NCBI GenBank assembly: GCA_027298165.1
Contig: JAPUGN010000250.1
Coordinates: forward strand, 1-23,792
Length of the DNA stretch: 23,792 bases
Source of the DNA: Nitrospinota bacterium
Lineage (GTDB): Bacteria > Nitrospinota > Nitrospinia > Nitrospinales > Nitrospinaceae
Reading direction: 5' to 3'
Part shown: positions 6,574 through 14,289 of the stretch, piece after piece
Layout: every line of letters starts with the position of its first letter
Position numbering within the stretch: position 1 is the first letter of the stretch
The notes under the pieces: model-generated
Database searches by the model: none
Seen by the model: the letters and a program-made list of their open reading frames with translations, nothing else
What the model was told of the DNA's origin: nothing
Position numbers and translations under genes: made by a program

Positions 6574-7920
6574 ATGTTCGACAATTTATCCAACCGCCTC
6601 GAGGCGATTTATAAAAAATTAAAGGGTCGCGGCAAACTGAAGGAAGTCGACGTCGACGAGGCCCTGCGCGAGATTCGTGTCGCCCTGATCGAGGCGGACG
6701 TCAGTCTGCCGGTGATTAAGGATTTTCTTGCCGGGGTGCGTGAGAAATCCATCGGTCAGGAAGTGTTGAAGAGCCTGACCCCCGGCCACCAGATGGTCAA
6801 GATCGTCAACGACGAGTTAGAGAGTCTGCTGGGGGGCGAGGTCAGCGGCATTCAGTTTTCCGACAGCCCGCCGACGATTATTCTGATGGTGGGTCTGCAG
6901 GGCTCCGGCAAGACCACGACGGTCGGCAAGCTGGCCAAAAAATTCAAGAAGGAAGGCAAAAACTGCCTGCTGGTCCCGGCGGACGTGTACCGCCCGGCGG
7001 CCATCGAACAGTTGAACGTTTTGGGGCGCGATCTGGAGATCGACGTCTACCCGACCGGTGAGGGCAAGGACCCGGTGAGTATTTGCGCCAAGGCCGTCAA
7101 GCAGGCGCGCGCAGAGATGCGTGGCGTGGTGATTCTTGATACTGCGGGCCGTCAGCACATCGATGATGCGATGATGGACGAGATCAAGGCCATCAAGAGA
7201 GAGATCGAGCCGCACGAGGTGTTGTTTGTCGCCGAGTGCATGATGCGTCAGGAAGCGGTGAACGTTTCGAAGGCGTTCCACGATGCGGTGGGCATCGATG
7301 GCGTGGTGCTGACGAAGATGGACGGGGACGCACGCGGTGGCGCGGCGTTGTCGATCAAATCCGTAACCGGCCGGCCCATCAAGTTCATTGGCACGGGGGA
7401 AAAACTGGAGGCCCTCGAGCCGTTTCATCCCGACCGCATTGTGTCCCGCATCCTTGGTATGGGCGATGTGATGACCCTGGTCGACAAGGCCCAGGACACC
7501 TTCGAGCAGGAACAGCAGGAAACGCTCGAAAGAAAATTAAAGAAAAATGCCTTCGACCTGGATGATTTTCGCGATCAACTGCGGCAAATGCGCAAGATGG
7601 GATCGATCCAGGATTTGTTGAGCATGGTACCCGGAGCGGGCAAGTTGATGAAAGGCGTTAAGGTGGATGACGGCGCTTTTACCCGTATAGAGGCCATTAT
7701 CAATTCGATGACGCCTCATGAGCGGATGCGCCATAATGTCATCAACGGCAGCCGCAAGAAACGTATCGCGAATGGCAGCGGCACCACCGTCAATGAAATC
7801 AATAAACTGTTGAAACAGTTTTCGCAGATGAAAAAAATGATGAAAAAAATGTCCTCCAGTAATTTCCGAGGTTTAAACCTGGGGAGTATGTTGGGAGGGC
7901 GGGGCGGCAGCCCGTTCTGA
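6574..7920 (+). CDS. ffh: Signal recognition particle protein Ffh
   Basis: Ffh is the SRP GTPase that binds signal sequences and 4.5S RNA and docks with FtsY at the membrane. The 448-residue protein has an N domain (1 to about 85), the G domain with GLQGSGKTT (107-115), DTAGR, TKMDGDARGG and GTGEKLEALEPFHPDR, and a methionine-rich M domain with SRKKRIANGSGTTVNEINKLLKQF and MKKMMKKM at the C-terminus. Oddly, the motif usually read as DAMTGQDA in Ffh is ECMMRQEA here (residues 221-228), and DTAGRLH is DTAGRQH. The reading frame is intact and the rest is normal. The weak Shine-Dalgarno suggests start-codon choice by context; the ATG at 6574 matches the family N-terminus MFDNLSNRLEAIYKKLKG. First gene of the operon. 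Confidence 0.97.
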   Translation: MFDNLSNRLEAIYKKLKGRGKLKEVDVDEALREIRVALIEADVSLPVIKDFLAGVREKSIGQEVLKSLTPGHQMVKIVNDELESLLGGEVSGIQFSDSPPTIILMVGLQGSGKTTTVGKLAKKFKKEGKNCLLVPADVYRPAAIEQLNVLGRDLEIDVYPTGEGKDPVSICAKAVKQARAEMRGVVILDTAGRQHIDDAMMDEIKAIKREIEPHEVLFVAECMMRQEAVNVSKAFHDAVGIDGVVLTKMDGDARGGAALSIKSVTGRPIKFIGTGEKLEALEPFHPDRIVSRILGMGDVMTLVDKAQDTFEQEQQETLERKLKKNAFDLDDFRDQLRQMRKMGSIQDLLSMVPGAGKLMKGVKVDDGAFTRIEAIINSMTPHERMRHNVINGSRKKRIANGSGTTVNEINKLLKQFSQMKKMMKKMSSSNFRGLNLGSMLGGRGGSPF

Positions 7921-7974
7921 ACTTGGTGAGACCTTTTTACAATAGATTTATTTCCATAACCACAGGAGGAAACA

Positions 7975-8220
7975 TTGGCAGTAGTCATTCGATTGAGCAG
8001 ACGAGGAGCAAAAAAGAGGCCCTTCTATAGGGTAGTTGCGACTGATTCACGATCTCCGAGAGACGGCAAGTTTCTTGAAGTGTTGGGCACCTATGACCCG
8101 TTGAAAGCTGATGATCAATTTAAAATTGATGCAGAAAAAGCAGAAAGTTGGATAAAAAAGGGTGCTGTGCCTTCCCGGACCGTGACATCGCTTTTGAAAA
8201 AAGCCGGAGTTACCGTATAG
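7975..8220 (+). CDS. rpsP: 30S ribosomal protein S16
   Basis: S16 is an assembly protein of the small subunit. The 81-residue protein reads MAVVIRLSRRGAKKRPFYRVV, then DGKFLEVLGTYDP and WIKKGAVPSRTV, all standard for S16, and the length is normal. The start is TTG at 7975, fixed by a strong AGGAGGA at 7964-7970 and by the conserved N-terminus; no ATG is available. It lies 54 bases after ffh in the classical ffh-rpsP-rimM-trmD-rplS order. Confidence 0.97.
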   Translation: MAVVIRLSRRGAKKRPFYRVVATDSRSPRDGKFLEVLGTYDPLKADDQFKIDAEKAESWIKKGAVPSRTVTSLLKKAGVTV

Positions 8221-8327
8221 AGGACGGCAGCATTTTGATCTTCGTGTCTCGAACTCAACCTTGTAAAAACGATTGGCCAGGTAGGTAATAACAGTCGGAT
8301 TTGCAGTGGACCTGGGAGGTATCGGGC

Positions 8328-8558
8328 ATGAAAGATCTTATTAATGTTATAGCGAAAGCGTTGGTGGATTTTCCGGATCAGGTGGAGATCAAGGAAATAG
8401 AAGGTGAGAAGACCACGGTTTTGGAATTGAGGGTGGCCAAGGAAGACCTGGGAAAAGTGATCGGCAAACAAGGAAAAACCGCCCGGGCCATGCGCACCAT
8501 TTTAAATGCCAACGCAACCAAGTTGAAAAAGCGAGCGGTTTTGGAAATTATTGAATAA
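8328..8558 (+). CDS. khpA: KH-domain RNA-binding protein KhpA
   Basis: KhpA is a small single-KH RNA-binding protein that in several bacteria pairs with KhpB/Jag and affects RNA stability and cell division. The 76-residue protein has the GxxG loop as GKQG (residues 46-49) in LGKVIGKQGKTARAMRTIL, a type II KH fold. The ATG at 8328 is preferred over an upstream alternative at 8301 because GGGAGGT lies 7 bases before it and the family N-terminus (MKDLI) begins there. It sits 3 bases before rimM, its usual position in the rpsP-khpA-rimM-trmD cluster. Confidence 0.93.
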   Translation: MKDLINVIAKALVDFPDQVEIKEIEGEKTTVLELRVAKEDLGKVIGKQGKTARAMRTILNANATKLKKRAVLEIIE

Positions 8559-8561
8559 TTC

Positions 8562-9080
8562 ATGGACTGGGTTCCGGTTGGTGACATTACAAAAACCCAT
8601 GGGTTGAAGGGAGAGGTCAAACTCAAACCTTCGGTGACCGACCCGAATCTGTTTCAGGGACCTCATCGTGCCCGGATTGTGGGAGACGACACGGGGCCTG
8701 CCGAAACGACTCTGGAGAAAGTCCGCGGACAGGGTGGACGTTGGATCGTCAAGTTCAAGGATTATAAAACCGTTGAACAGGCCCAAACCCTGGTGGGGAA
8801 GACTCTCGAAATTTTTACCGAGAATTTTCCTCCGTTGCCGGACGGAGAATATTACTGGTTTCAAATCGAAGGCCTGCAGGTCTTCGATGAAGAGGGCCGG
8901 TATTACGGTTCCGTCACCGATATCATCGTCACCGGCAGTAATGACGTGTATGTGGTTCAGGATGGGGATAAAGAACTCCTGCTTCCGATGATTGACTCCG
9001 TGGTCAAGTCCATTGACCTCAAGGAGAATAAACTCATTTTTCATATCATCGAGGGATTGCTTGAAGACCATCCGGTTTGA
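8562..9080 (+). CDS. rimM: Ribosome maturation factor RimM
   Basis: RimM binds S19 and helps fold the 3' head domain of 16S rRNA during 30S assembly. The 172-residue length is typical. The N-terminal barrel begins VPVGDITKTHGLKGEVKLKP, and the C-terminal PRC-barrel contains GEYYWFQIEGLQVFDEEGRYYGSVTDI, NDVYVV and ELLLPMIDSVVKSID, all family hallmarks. The gene starts 3 bases after khpA and its end overlaps the trmD start, so translation is probably coupled throughout. Confidence 0.95.
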   Translation: MDWVPVGDITKTHGLKGEVKLKPSVTDPNLFQGPHRARIVGDDTGPAETTLEKVRGQGGRWIVKFKDYKTVEQAQTLVGKTLEIFTENFPPLPDGEYYWFQIEGLQVFDEEGRYYGSVTDIIVTGSNDVYVVQDGDKELLLPMIDSVVKSIDLKENKLIFHIIEGLLEDHPV

Positions 9081-9765
9081 CATTATTTCTATTTTCCCCG
9101 GGATGTTTGAGTCCCCGTTTCGTGAAAGCCTTTTGAAGAAGGCGCAGGAAGGGGGCATCGTAGAGATCAGGACACACGATCTTCGCGACTACACGCTGGA
9201 CAAGCATAACCGGGTGGACGACACACCCTTCGGCGGCGGTGTGGGAATGGTGATGAACATCGAACCCATTGACCGCGCTCTGGAAGCGGTTAAAAAGGAT
9301 CGTCCGAACGCGCACAAAATTCTGTTGTCGCCTGGAGGATGCCGGTTCGATCAGAAGAAAGCCTGGGAGCTGTCCCGTAAGGATCAAATTATTCTTGTTT
9401 GTGGACGCTACGAAGGGGTGGACGAGCGGGTTTCCGAACTGGTCGACGAGGAGTTGTCTATTGGCGACTATGTATTGAACGGCGGCGAAGTGCCCGCCAT
9501 GGTCATTGTAGAAACCGTGGCCCGCCTGGTGCCCGGTGTGGTGGGCGACGAGCAGTCGCTGGCTGAGGAATCCTTCTCTTCCGAAATGCTTGAGTACCCG
9601 CAGTACACGCGCCCGCAGGATTACAAGGGGTTCCGGGTGCCGGACGTTCTGGTGTCCGGCGACCACAAGAAAATTGAAGAATGGAAGCGGCAGGCGGCGC
9701 TCCGGAAAACGGCGAAACACCGTCCCGATTTGTACCGCAATATTCAATCGGACGGTTCTGAATAA
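9061..9765 (+). CDS. trmD: tRNA (guanine37-N1)-methyltransferase TrmD
   Basis: TrmD methylates G37 next to the anticodon, which prevents +1 frameshifting. It is a SPOUT enzyme that forms a knot around S-adenosylmethionine. Motifs seen: FDIISIFPGMFESPF at the N-terminus, DDTPFGGGVGMVM, LVCGRYEGVDERV and SIGDYVLNGGEVPAM (the SAM knot), then LEYPQYTRP. The reading frame is open upstream, but I choose the TTG at 9061 (234 aa): it gives the family N-terminus MKTIRFDIISIFPG, and GAGGGA lies 5 bases before it. The start lies 20 bases inside rimM. The following methyltransferase gene is in the same reading frame, separated only by a TAA and seven codons. Confidence 0.95.
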   Translation: MKTIRFDIISIFPGMFESPFRESLLKKAQEGGIVEIRTHDLRDYTLDKHNRVDDTPFGGGVGMVMNIEPIDRALEAVKKDRPNAHKILLSPGGCRFDQKKAWELSRKDQIILVCGRYEGVDERVSELVDEELSIGDYVLNGGEVPAMVIVETVARLVPGVVGDEQSLAEESFSSEMLEYPQYTRPQDYKGFRVPDVLVSGDHKKIEEWKRQAALRKTAKHRPDLYRNIQSDGSE

Positions 9766-9786
9766 ACAACTGGCATACGGCACAGT

Positions 9787-10371
9787 TTGACCGAATCGGT
9801 TCATAGTCATATCGATATCGCGCTGGTGCATTTCCCGGTTTACAACAAACCGGGAGACATCGTCACCTCGTCGGTGACCACCCTGGACGTGCATGACATC
9901 TCGCGGATCGGCCGGACGTATAACGTCGGCACGTTTTATGTCGTCACGCCGCTGGAGACCCAGCAGAAGCTGGTCCACCGCATAATGGACCACTGGCTGG
10001 AGGGTTACGGGGCGGAATACAACCCCACCCGCAAGGAGGCGTTGCTCAACGCCCGGGTGGTGAGCGTGCTGGACGACGCGGTGGCGGACATCGCCCAGCG
10101 CCGGGGAGAGCGGCCGCGGACGATAATCCCGGACGCCAAACGGTTTCCGCAGAGCCGTTCCTACCGGGAAGTGCGCGAGGTGTTGAAGAACAATCATCCC
10201 TACCTGCTGGTGTTCGGGACCGGTTGGGGATTGGAAAAAAGCATTGTAGAACGGGCCGATATCGTGCTGGACCCGATAGAAGGACTGAACGGTTACAATC
10301 ACCTGCCGGTCCGGGCGGCCATTGCGATCATCCTCGACCGCCTGCTGGGACCGGGGATGGGGATCGATTAA
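9787..10371 (+). CDS. SPOUT-fold RNA methyltransferase of the TM1570/COG4752 type
   Basis: A 194-residue protein matching the SAM-dependent RNA methyltransferase family found beside trmD in several phyla (structural prototype TM1570, as I recall); its RNA target is not established to my knowledge. Visible signatures: IDIALVHFPVYNKPGDIVTSSVTTLDVHDISRIGRTY at the N-terminus and a C-terminal knot region VFGTGWGLEKSIVERADIVLDPIEGLNGYNHLPVRAAI. The start is probably the TTG at 9787: it is the only standard start between the trmD stop and the conserved N-terminus. No Shine-Dalgarno is visible, so coupling to trmD is likely. Readthrough of the trmD TAA would give a fused two-domain protein. Confidence 0.85.
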   Translation: MTESVHSHIDIALVHFPVYNKPGDIVTSSVTTLDVHDISRIGRTYNVGTFYVVTPLETQQKLVHRIMDHWLEGYGAEYNPTRKEALLNARVVSVLDDAVADIAQRRGERPRTIIPDAKRFPQSRSYREVREVLKNNHPYLLVFGTGWGLEKSIVERADIVLDPIEGLNGYNHLPVRAAIAIILDRLLGPGMGID

Positions 10372-10436
10372 TTTATTTGTGAGTTTGCGTGGAAACTGAT
10401 ATGATCCGCGCTTTTAAGTCGAAGGAGACGGGTTTT

Positions 10437-10853
10437 ATGAATTTGATCGATCAGATTGAACAAAAGGAAATGAAAGAAAAAATCCCCGAAGTGCGCATTG
10501 GGGATACCGCGCGGGTGCACTTTCGCATTGTCGAGGGAGATAAGGAGCGCGTCCAGGTGGTGGAAGGCGTTGTGATTAAAATGCGCGGCAGTCAGAACCG
10601 CAAAACCATCACCGTGAGAAAAGTATCGTTCGGCGTCGGCGTTGAGCGTATTTTCCCCCTGCATTCCCCGCGAGTGGAAAAAGTGGAAATCGTCAAACAC
10701 GCCAAAGTCCGTCAGGCTAAGCTGTATTACCTGCGAGAACTGCGCGGCAAAGCGGCGCGTTTAAAAGAAGTCCGAACCCATAGAGCCAAGAGCAAATCCA
10801 AGACGTCCAAAAAGAAATCCACAGCCAAAGCTAAAGCAAAGACCGAAGCGTAA
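10437..10853 (+). CDS. rplS: 50S ribosomal protein L19
   Basis: L19 sits at the interface between the ribosomal subunits. The core MNLIDQIEQKEMKEKIPEVRIGDTARVHFRIVEGDKERVQVVEG, then GVGVERIFPLHSPRVEKVEI and AKLYYLRELRGKAARLKE, is fully conserved. The ATG at 10437 is chosen because the family N-terminus begins there and GGAG lies 9 bases upstream; an earlier ATG at 10389 would add 16 unrelated residues. The C-terminus has a Lys/Ser/Thr/Ala-rich tail of about 25 residues (138 aa in all, against about 115 in E. coli), probably disordered and RNA-binding. Last gene of the operon, followed by a strong terminator. Confidence 0.96.
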   Translation: MNLIDQIEQKEMKEKIPEVRIGDTARVHFRIVEGDKERVQVVEGVVIKMRGSQNRKTITVRKVSFGVGVERIFPLHSPRVEKVEIVKHAKVRQAKLYYLRELRGKAARLKEVRTHRAKSKSKTSKKKSTAKAKAKTEA

Positions 10854-10880
10854 ATCCGTTTCGGCGGCACCCGTTTTCTC

Positions 10881-10912
10881 AACCGGCCTCGATCGCGAGG
10901 CCGGTTTTTTTT
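10881..10912 (+). terminator. Rho-independent terminator of the ffh-rplS operon
   Basis: A perfect 11-bp stem (AACCGGCCTCG with CGAGGCCGGTT) closes a four-base ATCG loop and runs into a tract of eight T. It lies 27 bases after rplS. The stop codon of the convergent M48 gene overlaps the T tract. Confidence 0.93.
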
Positions 10913-11810
10913 ATGGGTTGAAGAGGGTGCCGGGTGCGGGCGCCGTCTTTACCGAGGGCTGAGCAGGCGGCTGAGGTAAGGAGTTGGGTTTCGGCATCAG
11001 TTTCCTACGGCTCAACAGATAAAGGATGGATTGGCCCAGTCCGTGTTTGAGCGGATTGGCCTGGTAGGCCCGGTTCGCTTTCGGCAGAAGCCGGCGCAGG
11101 TCCTCCAGGCGCCGGGCGTCGATGGGATGGGTGAACAACATTTCCGGCACCCGCGATCCTCTTCTCATTTGGTTGATTCGGTTCCAGAACCGGAAGGCTT
11201 CCATAGGATCATATCCCGCCTGCACCATCAATTTCATTCCCAAGTCGTCCGCCTCGATTTCATGGCTCTGGCTGAAAGGCATTGACCGATCCTGGCCGAC
11301 CCCCAACGCCAACAGGATGTCATTTTTATTTCGGGAGTTTAAAAGGCCGACGGGAGTGGCCGCTCCTCTTTCTGAATTGCGGAAAGACCGCGGCAGGCGC
11401 TCCGCTCCATGCCGGGCCACGACATGTGCGATCTGGTGGCTCAACACCGCGGCCAGCCCCGCCTCATTGGCGCACACCGGAAGCATGCCGGTGGTGACCG
11501 CCACCTTGCCGCCGGGCAGGGCGAATGCGATTCTCTCGTTGGATTCGATCAGTGCAAACTCCCAGTTCAGGTGCGACATGGGAGACACCGCCGCCAATTG
11601 CCCGCCCACCCGGTTTAAAATTTTGAGCAACTGCGGGTCCTGCGATAATTGTTCATGTTTCAGGATTTCCCGGTAGGCTTCCTCACCCAGAGCCGTTTCC
11701 TGATGGAGAGGAATCGTGATTCCAGGCTGGGGTGGCGCGAGCGGGAACCGGGCGCATCCCATAAGGAAGGAGAAAATCAAAACCGCTGGAAACCAATGCC
11801 TTGCTATCAT
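10911..11810 (-). CDS. M48-family peptidase-like lipoprotein with Gln in place of the catalytic Glu
   Basis: A 299-residue protein related to the periplasmic M48 metallopeptidases (BepA, LoiP and YcaL type) that maintain outer-membrane proteins. It has a lipoprotein signal with lipobox LMGC (Cys19). The M48 core is recognisable: FALPGGKVAVTTGML, then SHQIAHVVARHG at 124-135 where HExxH is expected, and SHEIEADDLGMKLMVQAGYDP with the third zinc ligand Glu186. The catalytic Glu is Gln126 (codon CAG), so zinc binding may persist without proteolysis. A Pro-rich C-terminal tail (about residues 272-299) is probably disordered. The ATG at 11810 is needed for the signal peptide; no Shine-Dalgarno precedes it and the predicted transcript starts at or very near this ATG. 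It is convergent with rplS and divergent from rnhB. Confidence 0.88.
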   Translation of the reverse strand: MIARHWFPAVLIFSFLMGCARFPLAPPQPGITIPLHQETALGEEAYREILKHEQLSQDPQLLKILNRVGGQLAAVSPMSHLNWEFALIESNERIAFALPGGKVAVTTGMLPVCANEAGLAAVLSHQIAHVVARHGAERLPRSFRNSERGAATPVGLLNSRNKNDILLALGVGQDRSMPFSQSHEIEADDLGMKLMVQAGYDPMEAFRFWNRINQMRRGSRVPEMLFTHPIDARRLEDLRRLLPKANRAYQANPLKHGLGQSILYLLSRRKLMPKPNSLPQPPAQPSVKTAPAPGTLFNP

Positions 11811-11816
11811 GAATCG

Positions 11817-11845
11817 ATTATAGAATTCGCCACCTTACTTTTCAA
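11817..11845 (-). promoter_or_regulatory. Promoter of the M48-like lipoprotein gene
   Basis: On the minus strand, TTGAAA (11840-11845), a 17-base spacer and TATAAT (11817-11822) form one of the best sigma-70-type promoters in the window. Only six bases separate the -10 box from the ATG, so the predicted transcript would begin at or beside the start codon. Confidence 0.65.
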
Positions 11846-11907
11846 CGGTCACTTTTGTATTGCCAGCCCCCGGTGAATCACTTATCATCGGCGCAAAGGA
11901 GTGGCCG

Positions 11908-12519
11908 ATGCGGGACCACGAAAGGGAAGCGGAACATTCCGGATACCGTTCGGTGGCGGGAGTGGACGAAGCAGGGCGCGGGCCTCTGGCGGGTCCCGTG
12001 GTGGCCGCCGCGGTGGTGTTGCCTCGGGAGATCTCCCTGCCTGGTTTGCGCGATTCCAAAAAAATGTCTCCCGCTCTCCGCGCACGATTGTTCGATCAGA
12101 TCATCGAGAAATGCACAGGATTTGGCGTCGCCCGTGTCGATGAAACCACCATCGACGAGATCAATATCTTGCAGGCCGCACTGTTGGCCATGAAGCGCGC
12201 GGTGGAACAAATGCCCCTGGTGCCCGATCTACTGTTAATCGACGGCAACCGCGGCATCGAATGCGGGACGCACCAGAAAACCATTATCGGCGGGGACGAC
12301 GCGAGTCTCTCCATTGCCGCCGCATCGGTGCTGGCGAAGGTGACGCGCGACCGGCTGATGGAGGAATATCACGAGCAGTACCCGCAATATGAATTTTTCC
12401 GGCACAAGGGATACGGCACCCGCCTGCACAAGGAACGCATCCGGGAATATGGCCCCTGTCCCATTCACCGGAAAACATTTAAAGGCGTGACGGAATACTG
12501 TAAGCCGCGCCCGGAATAA
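11908..12519 (+). CDS. rnhB: Ribonuclease HII
   Basis: RNase HII removes ribonucleotides misincorporated in DNA and cuts RNA in RNA-DNA hybrids. The motif VAGVDEAGRGPLAGPVVAAAVVL carries the first catalytic Asp-Glu pair; LRDSKKMS, LLIDGN (third acidic residue) and DASLSIAAASVLAKVTRDRLM (fourth) follow, then FFRHKGYGTRLHKERIREYGPCPIHRKTF. The length (203 aa) is normal. The ATG at 11908 is preferred because AAAGGAG lies 7 bases before it; a TTG at 11860 would add 16 unsupported residues. recJ starts 4-16 bases after the stop, so the two DNA-maintenance genes are probably co-transcribed. Confidence 0.96.
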   Translation: MRDHEREAEHSGYRSVAGVDEAGRGPLAGPVVAAAVVLPREISLPGLRDSKKMSPALRARLFDQIIEKCTGFGVARVDETTIDEINILQAALLAMKRAVEQMPLVPDLLLIDGNRGIECGTHQKTIIGGDDASLSIAAASVLAKVTRDRLMEEYHEQYPQYEFFRHKGYGTRLHKERIREYGPCPIHRKTFKGVTEYCKPRPE

Positions 12520-12535
12520 CTTTTTGGATATTGAA

Positions 12536-14278
12536 ATGCTGTCGGCATTGAACAAAAAATGGATTTTTGAAAACCCGGAAACCGCCTCGGTTGACCGGTT
12601 GTGTGAAACGCTGGAGGTATCTCCCTTTCTCGCCCGCCTGATGGTCAACCGCGGTCTCGCAGATCCGGAAGAAGCCCGCTTTTTTCTCGATCCCAAGCTG
12701 GACCACGCCCACGATCCTTTTTTGATGCTGGGGATGGATGTGGCCGTTCGGCGCATCGTGCAGGCTATTCAAAACCGGGAGACCGTCACGGTGTACGGCG
12801 ATTACGATGTGGACGGTGTGACTTCCGCCGCGCTGATGGTGCATTTCTTCCGCGAACTGGACGCGCCGTTCGATTATTATCTGCCCAACCGCATGGAAGA
12901 GGGTTACGGCCTCAATGAACAGGCGCTGGATACCATCAAGGCGCGCGGCTGTAACCTCGTCATTACTGCGGATACCGGGGTGACCGCCCTCCGGCAGGTG
13001 AAGCATGCCAACAAGATTGGCATGGAGGTCATCGTGACCGACCACCATCAAATCGCCGAGGAAGGATTGCCCGATGCGCTGGCGGTGTTGAATCCGCACC
13101 AGCCCGACTGCACGTACCCGTTCAAATTTTTAAGCGGCGTCGGTATCGTGTTCAAACTGGCGGAGGGCATTCGCCGCGGACTCTTGGACGCCGGTTGGGA
13201 GCCGGATCGCCTGCCGAACCTCAAAAAGCATCTCGATTTGTTCACTCTGGGTACCATCGCCGATATGGCGCCTCTGGTCGATGAAAATCATGTGTTGACG
13301 GCTCACGGACTGGAGGCTTTGCGCACCAGCGTCAAGCCGGGGGTGGTCGCCCTGAAGGCGGTCGCCGGTGTCGACGGTAAAGTCGACTCCTTCTCCGTTG
13401 GCTTCGGCATGGGACCCCGCCTGAACGCTGCCGGGCGTCTGGGTCAACCCGACCGCGGCCTTCACCTTCTGGTTTCATCCGACCTCAACGAAGCCATGGA
13501 AATGGCGCGGTCGCTGAACGCCCTCAACGAAGAGCGTAAAGAGACGCAGAAGTGGTGCTACGAGGAAGCGGAGTATTTGCTGGAGCGGCAGGTGGATTTG
13601 GAAAATGAAAATGTCATCGTGCTGGCATCGGAAAATTTTCACCAGGGGGTGATCGGCATTGTCGCCTCCAAACTGGCTGAAAAGTTTTACCGGCCGGCGA
13701 TCCTGATCGCGCTCCAGAAAGGCGTCGGCAAGGGGTCGGCGCGCAGTATCCCGTCGTTCAATCTGGTGAAGGCGATGACGCAATGCTCGGAGCATCTTAT
13801 CCAGTACGGCGGCCATGCCTATGCCGCCGGATTGAATATCGAAGAAGGCCGCGTGGACGCATTCCGGAAAGCCATGAATCGGGTCGGCGACGAATACCTC
13901 ACCGGCGATTCCCTGGTGCCCGAACTGAAAGTGGACGCCACCCTGAGAGTGCAGGACATCAGCCAGGAACTGTTCGGGGAAATTGAAAATCTGGAACCGT
14001 TTGGACAGATGAACAAGGCCCCGGTTTTTATCTCGCGTCAAGTTCGCGCGCGCGACGTCAAGTTCGTCGGCCGCGAGGACAACCACGTCCGCTTCCGTGC
14101 ATTTCAGGGCAATCACTTCCGAAACGTGATCGGTTTCAATCTGTCCCACGCCTTCCAATCGCTCGACGCGAGCGAACCCATCGATATCGTCTACGAACTG
14201 CGCCGCAACACCTGGGGCGGCCGAAACTCCATCGAAATCAAACTCCTCGACCTTCGATCCAGCATTGAAGAAAAATAA
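12536..14278 (+). CDS. recJ: Single-stranded-DNA exonuclease RecJ
   Basis: RecJ degrades single-stranded DNA 5' to 3' in recombination and mismatch repair. It has the DHH phosphoesterase motifs in order: VYGDYDVDGVTSAALM, VITADTG, VTDHHQIAEEG, GTIADMAPL and GMGPRLNAAGRLG. The DHHA1 domain contains IGIVASKLAEKFYRPAI, KGSARSIPSFNL and YGGHAYAAGLNIEE, and an OB-fold C-terminus ends near ELRRNTWGGRNSIEIKLLDL. At about 580 residues it is full length. The start is uncertain: ATG at 12536 is given here; TTG at 12524 would add four residues. Neither has a strong Shine-Dalgarno. It follows rnhB closely. Confidence 0.95.
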   Translation: MLSALNKKWIFENPETASVDRLCETLEVSPFLARLMVNRGLADPEEARFFLDPKLDHAHDPFLMLGMDVAVRRIVQAIQNRETVTVYGDYDVDGVTSAALMVHFFRELDAPFDYYLPNRMEEGYGLNEQALDTIKARGCNLVITADTGVTALRQVKHANKIGMEVIVTDHHQIAEEGLPDALAVLNPHQPDCTYPFKFLSGVGIVFKLAEGIRRGLLDAGWEPDRLPNLKKHLDLFTLGTIADMAPLVDENHVLTAHGLEALRTSVKPGVVALKAVAGVDGKVDSFSVGFGMGPRLNAAGRLGQPDRGLHLLVSSDLNEAMEMARSLNALNEERKETQKWCYEEAEYLLERQVDLENENVIVLASENFHQGVIGIVASKLAEKFYRPAILIALQKGVGKGSARSIPSFNLVKAMTQCSEHLIQYGGHAYAAGLNIEEGRVDAFRKAMNRVGDEYLTGDSLVPELKVDATLRVQDISQELFGEIENLEPFGQMNKAPVFISRQVRARDVKFVGREDNHVRFRAFQGNHFRNVIGFNLSHAFQSLDASEPIDIVYELRRNTWGGRNSIEIKLLDLRSSIEEK

Positions 14279-14289
14279 AGCAAAACAAG

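Noticed and set aside
9046..10302. 418-codon ORF antisense to trmD and the second methyltransferase
   Set aside because: It is a shadow of two well-supported plus-strand genes; its His/Arg/Val-rich translation is typical of antisense reading of GC-rich genes.
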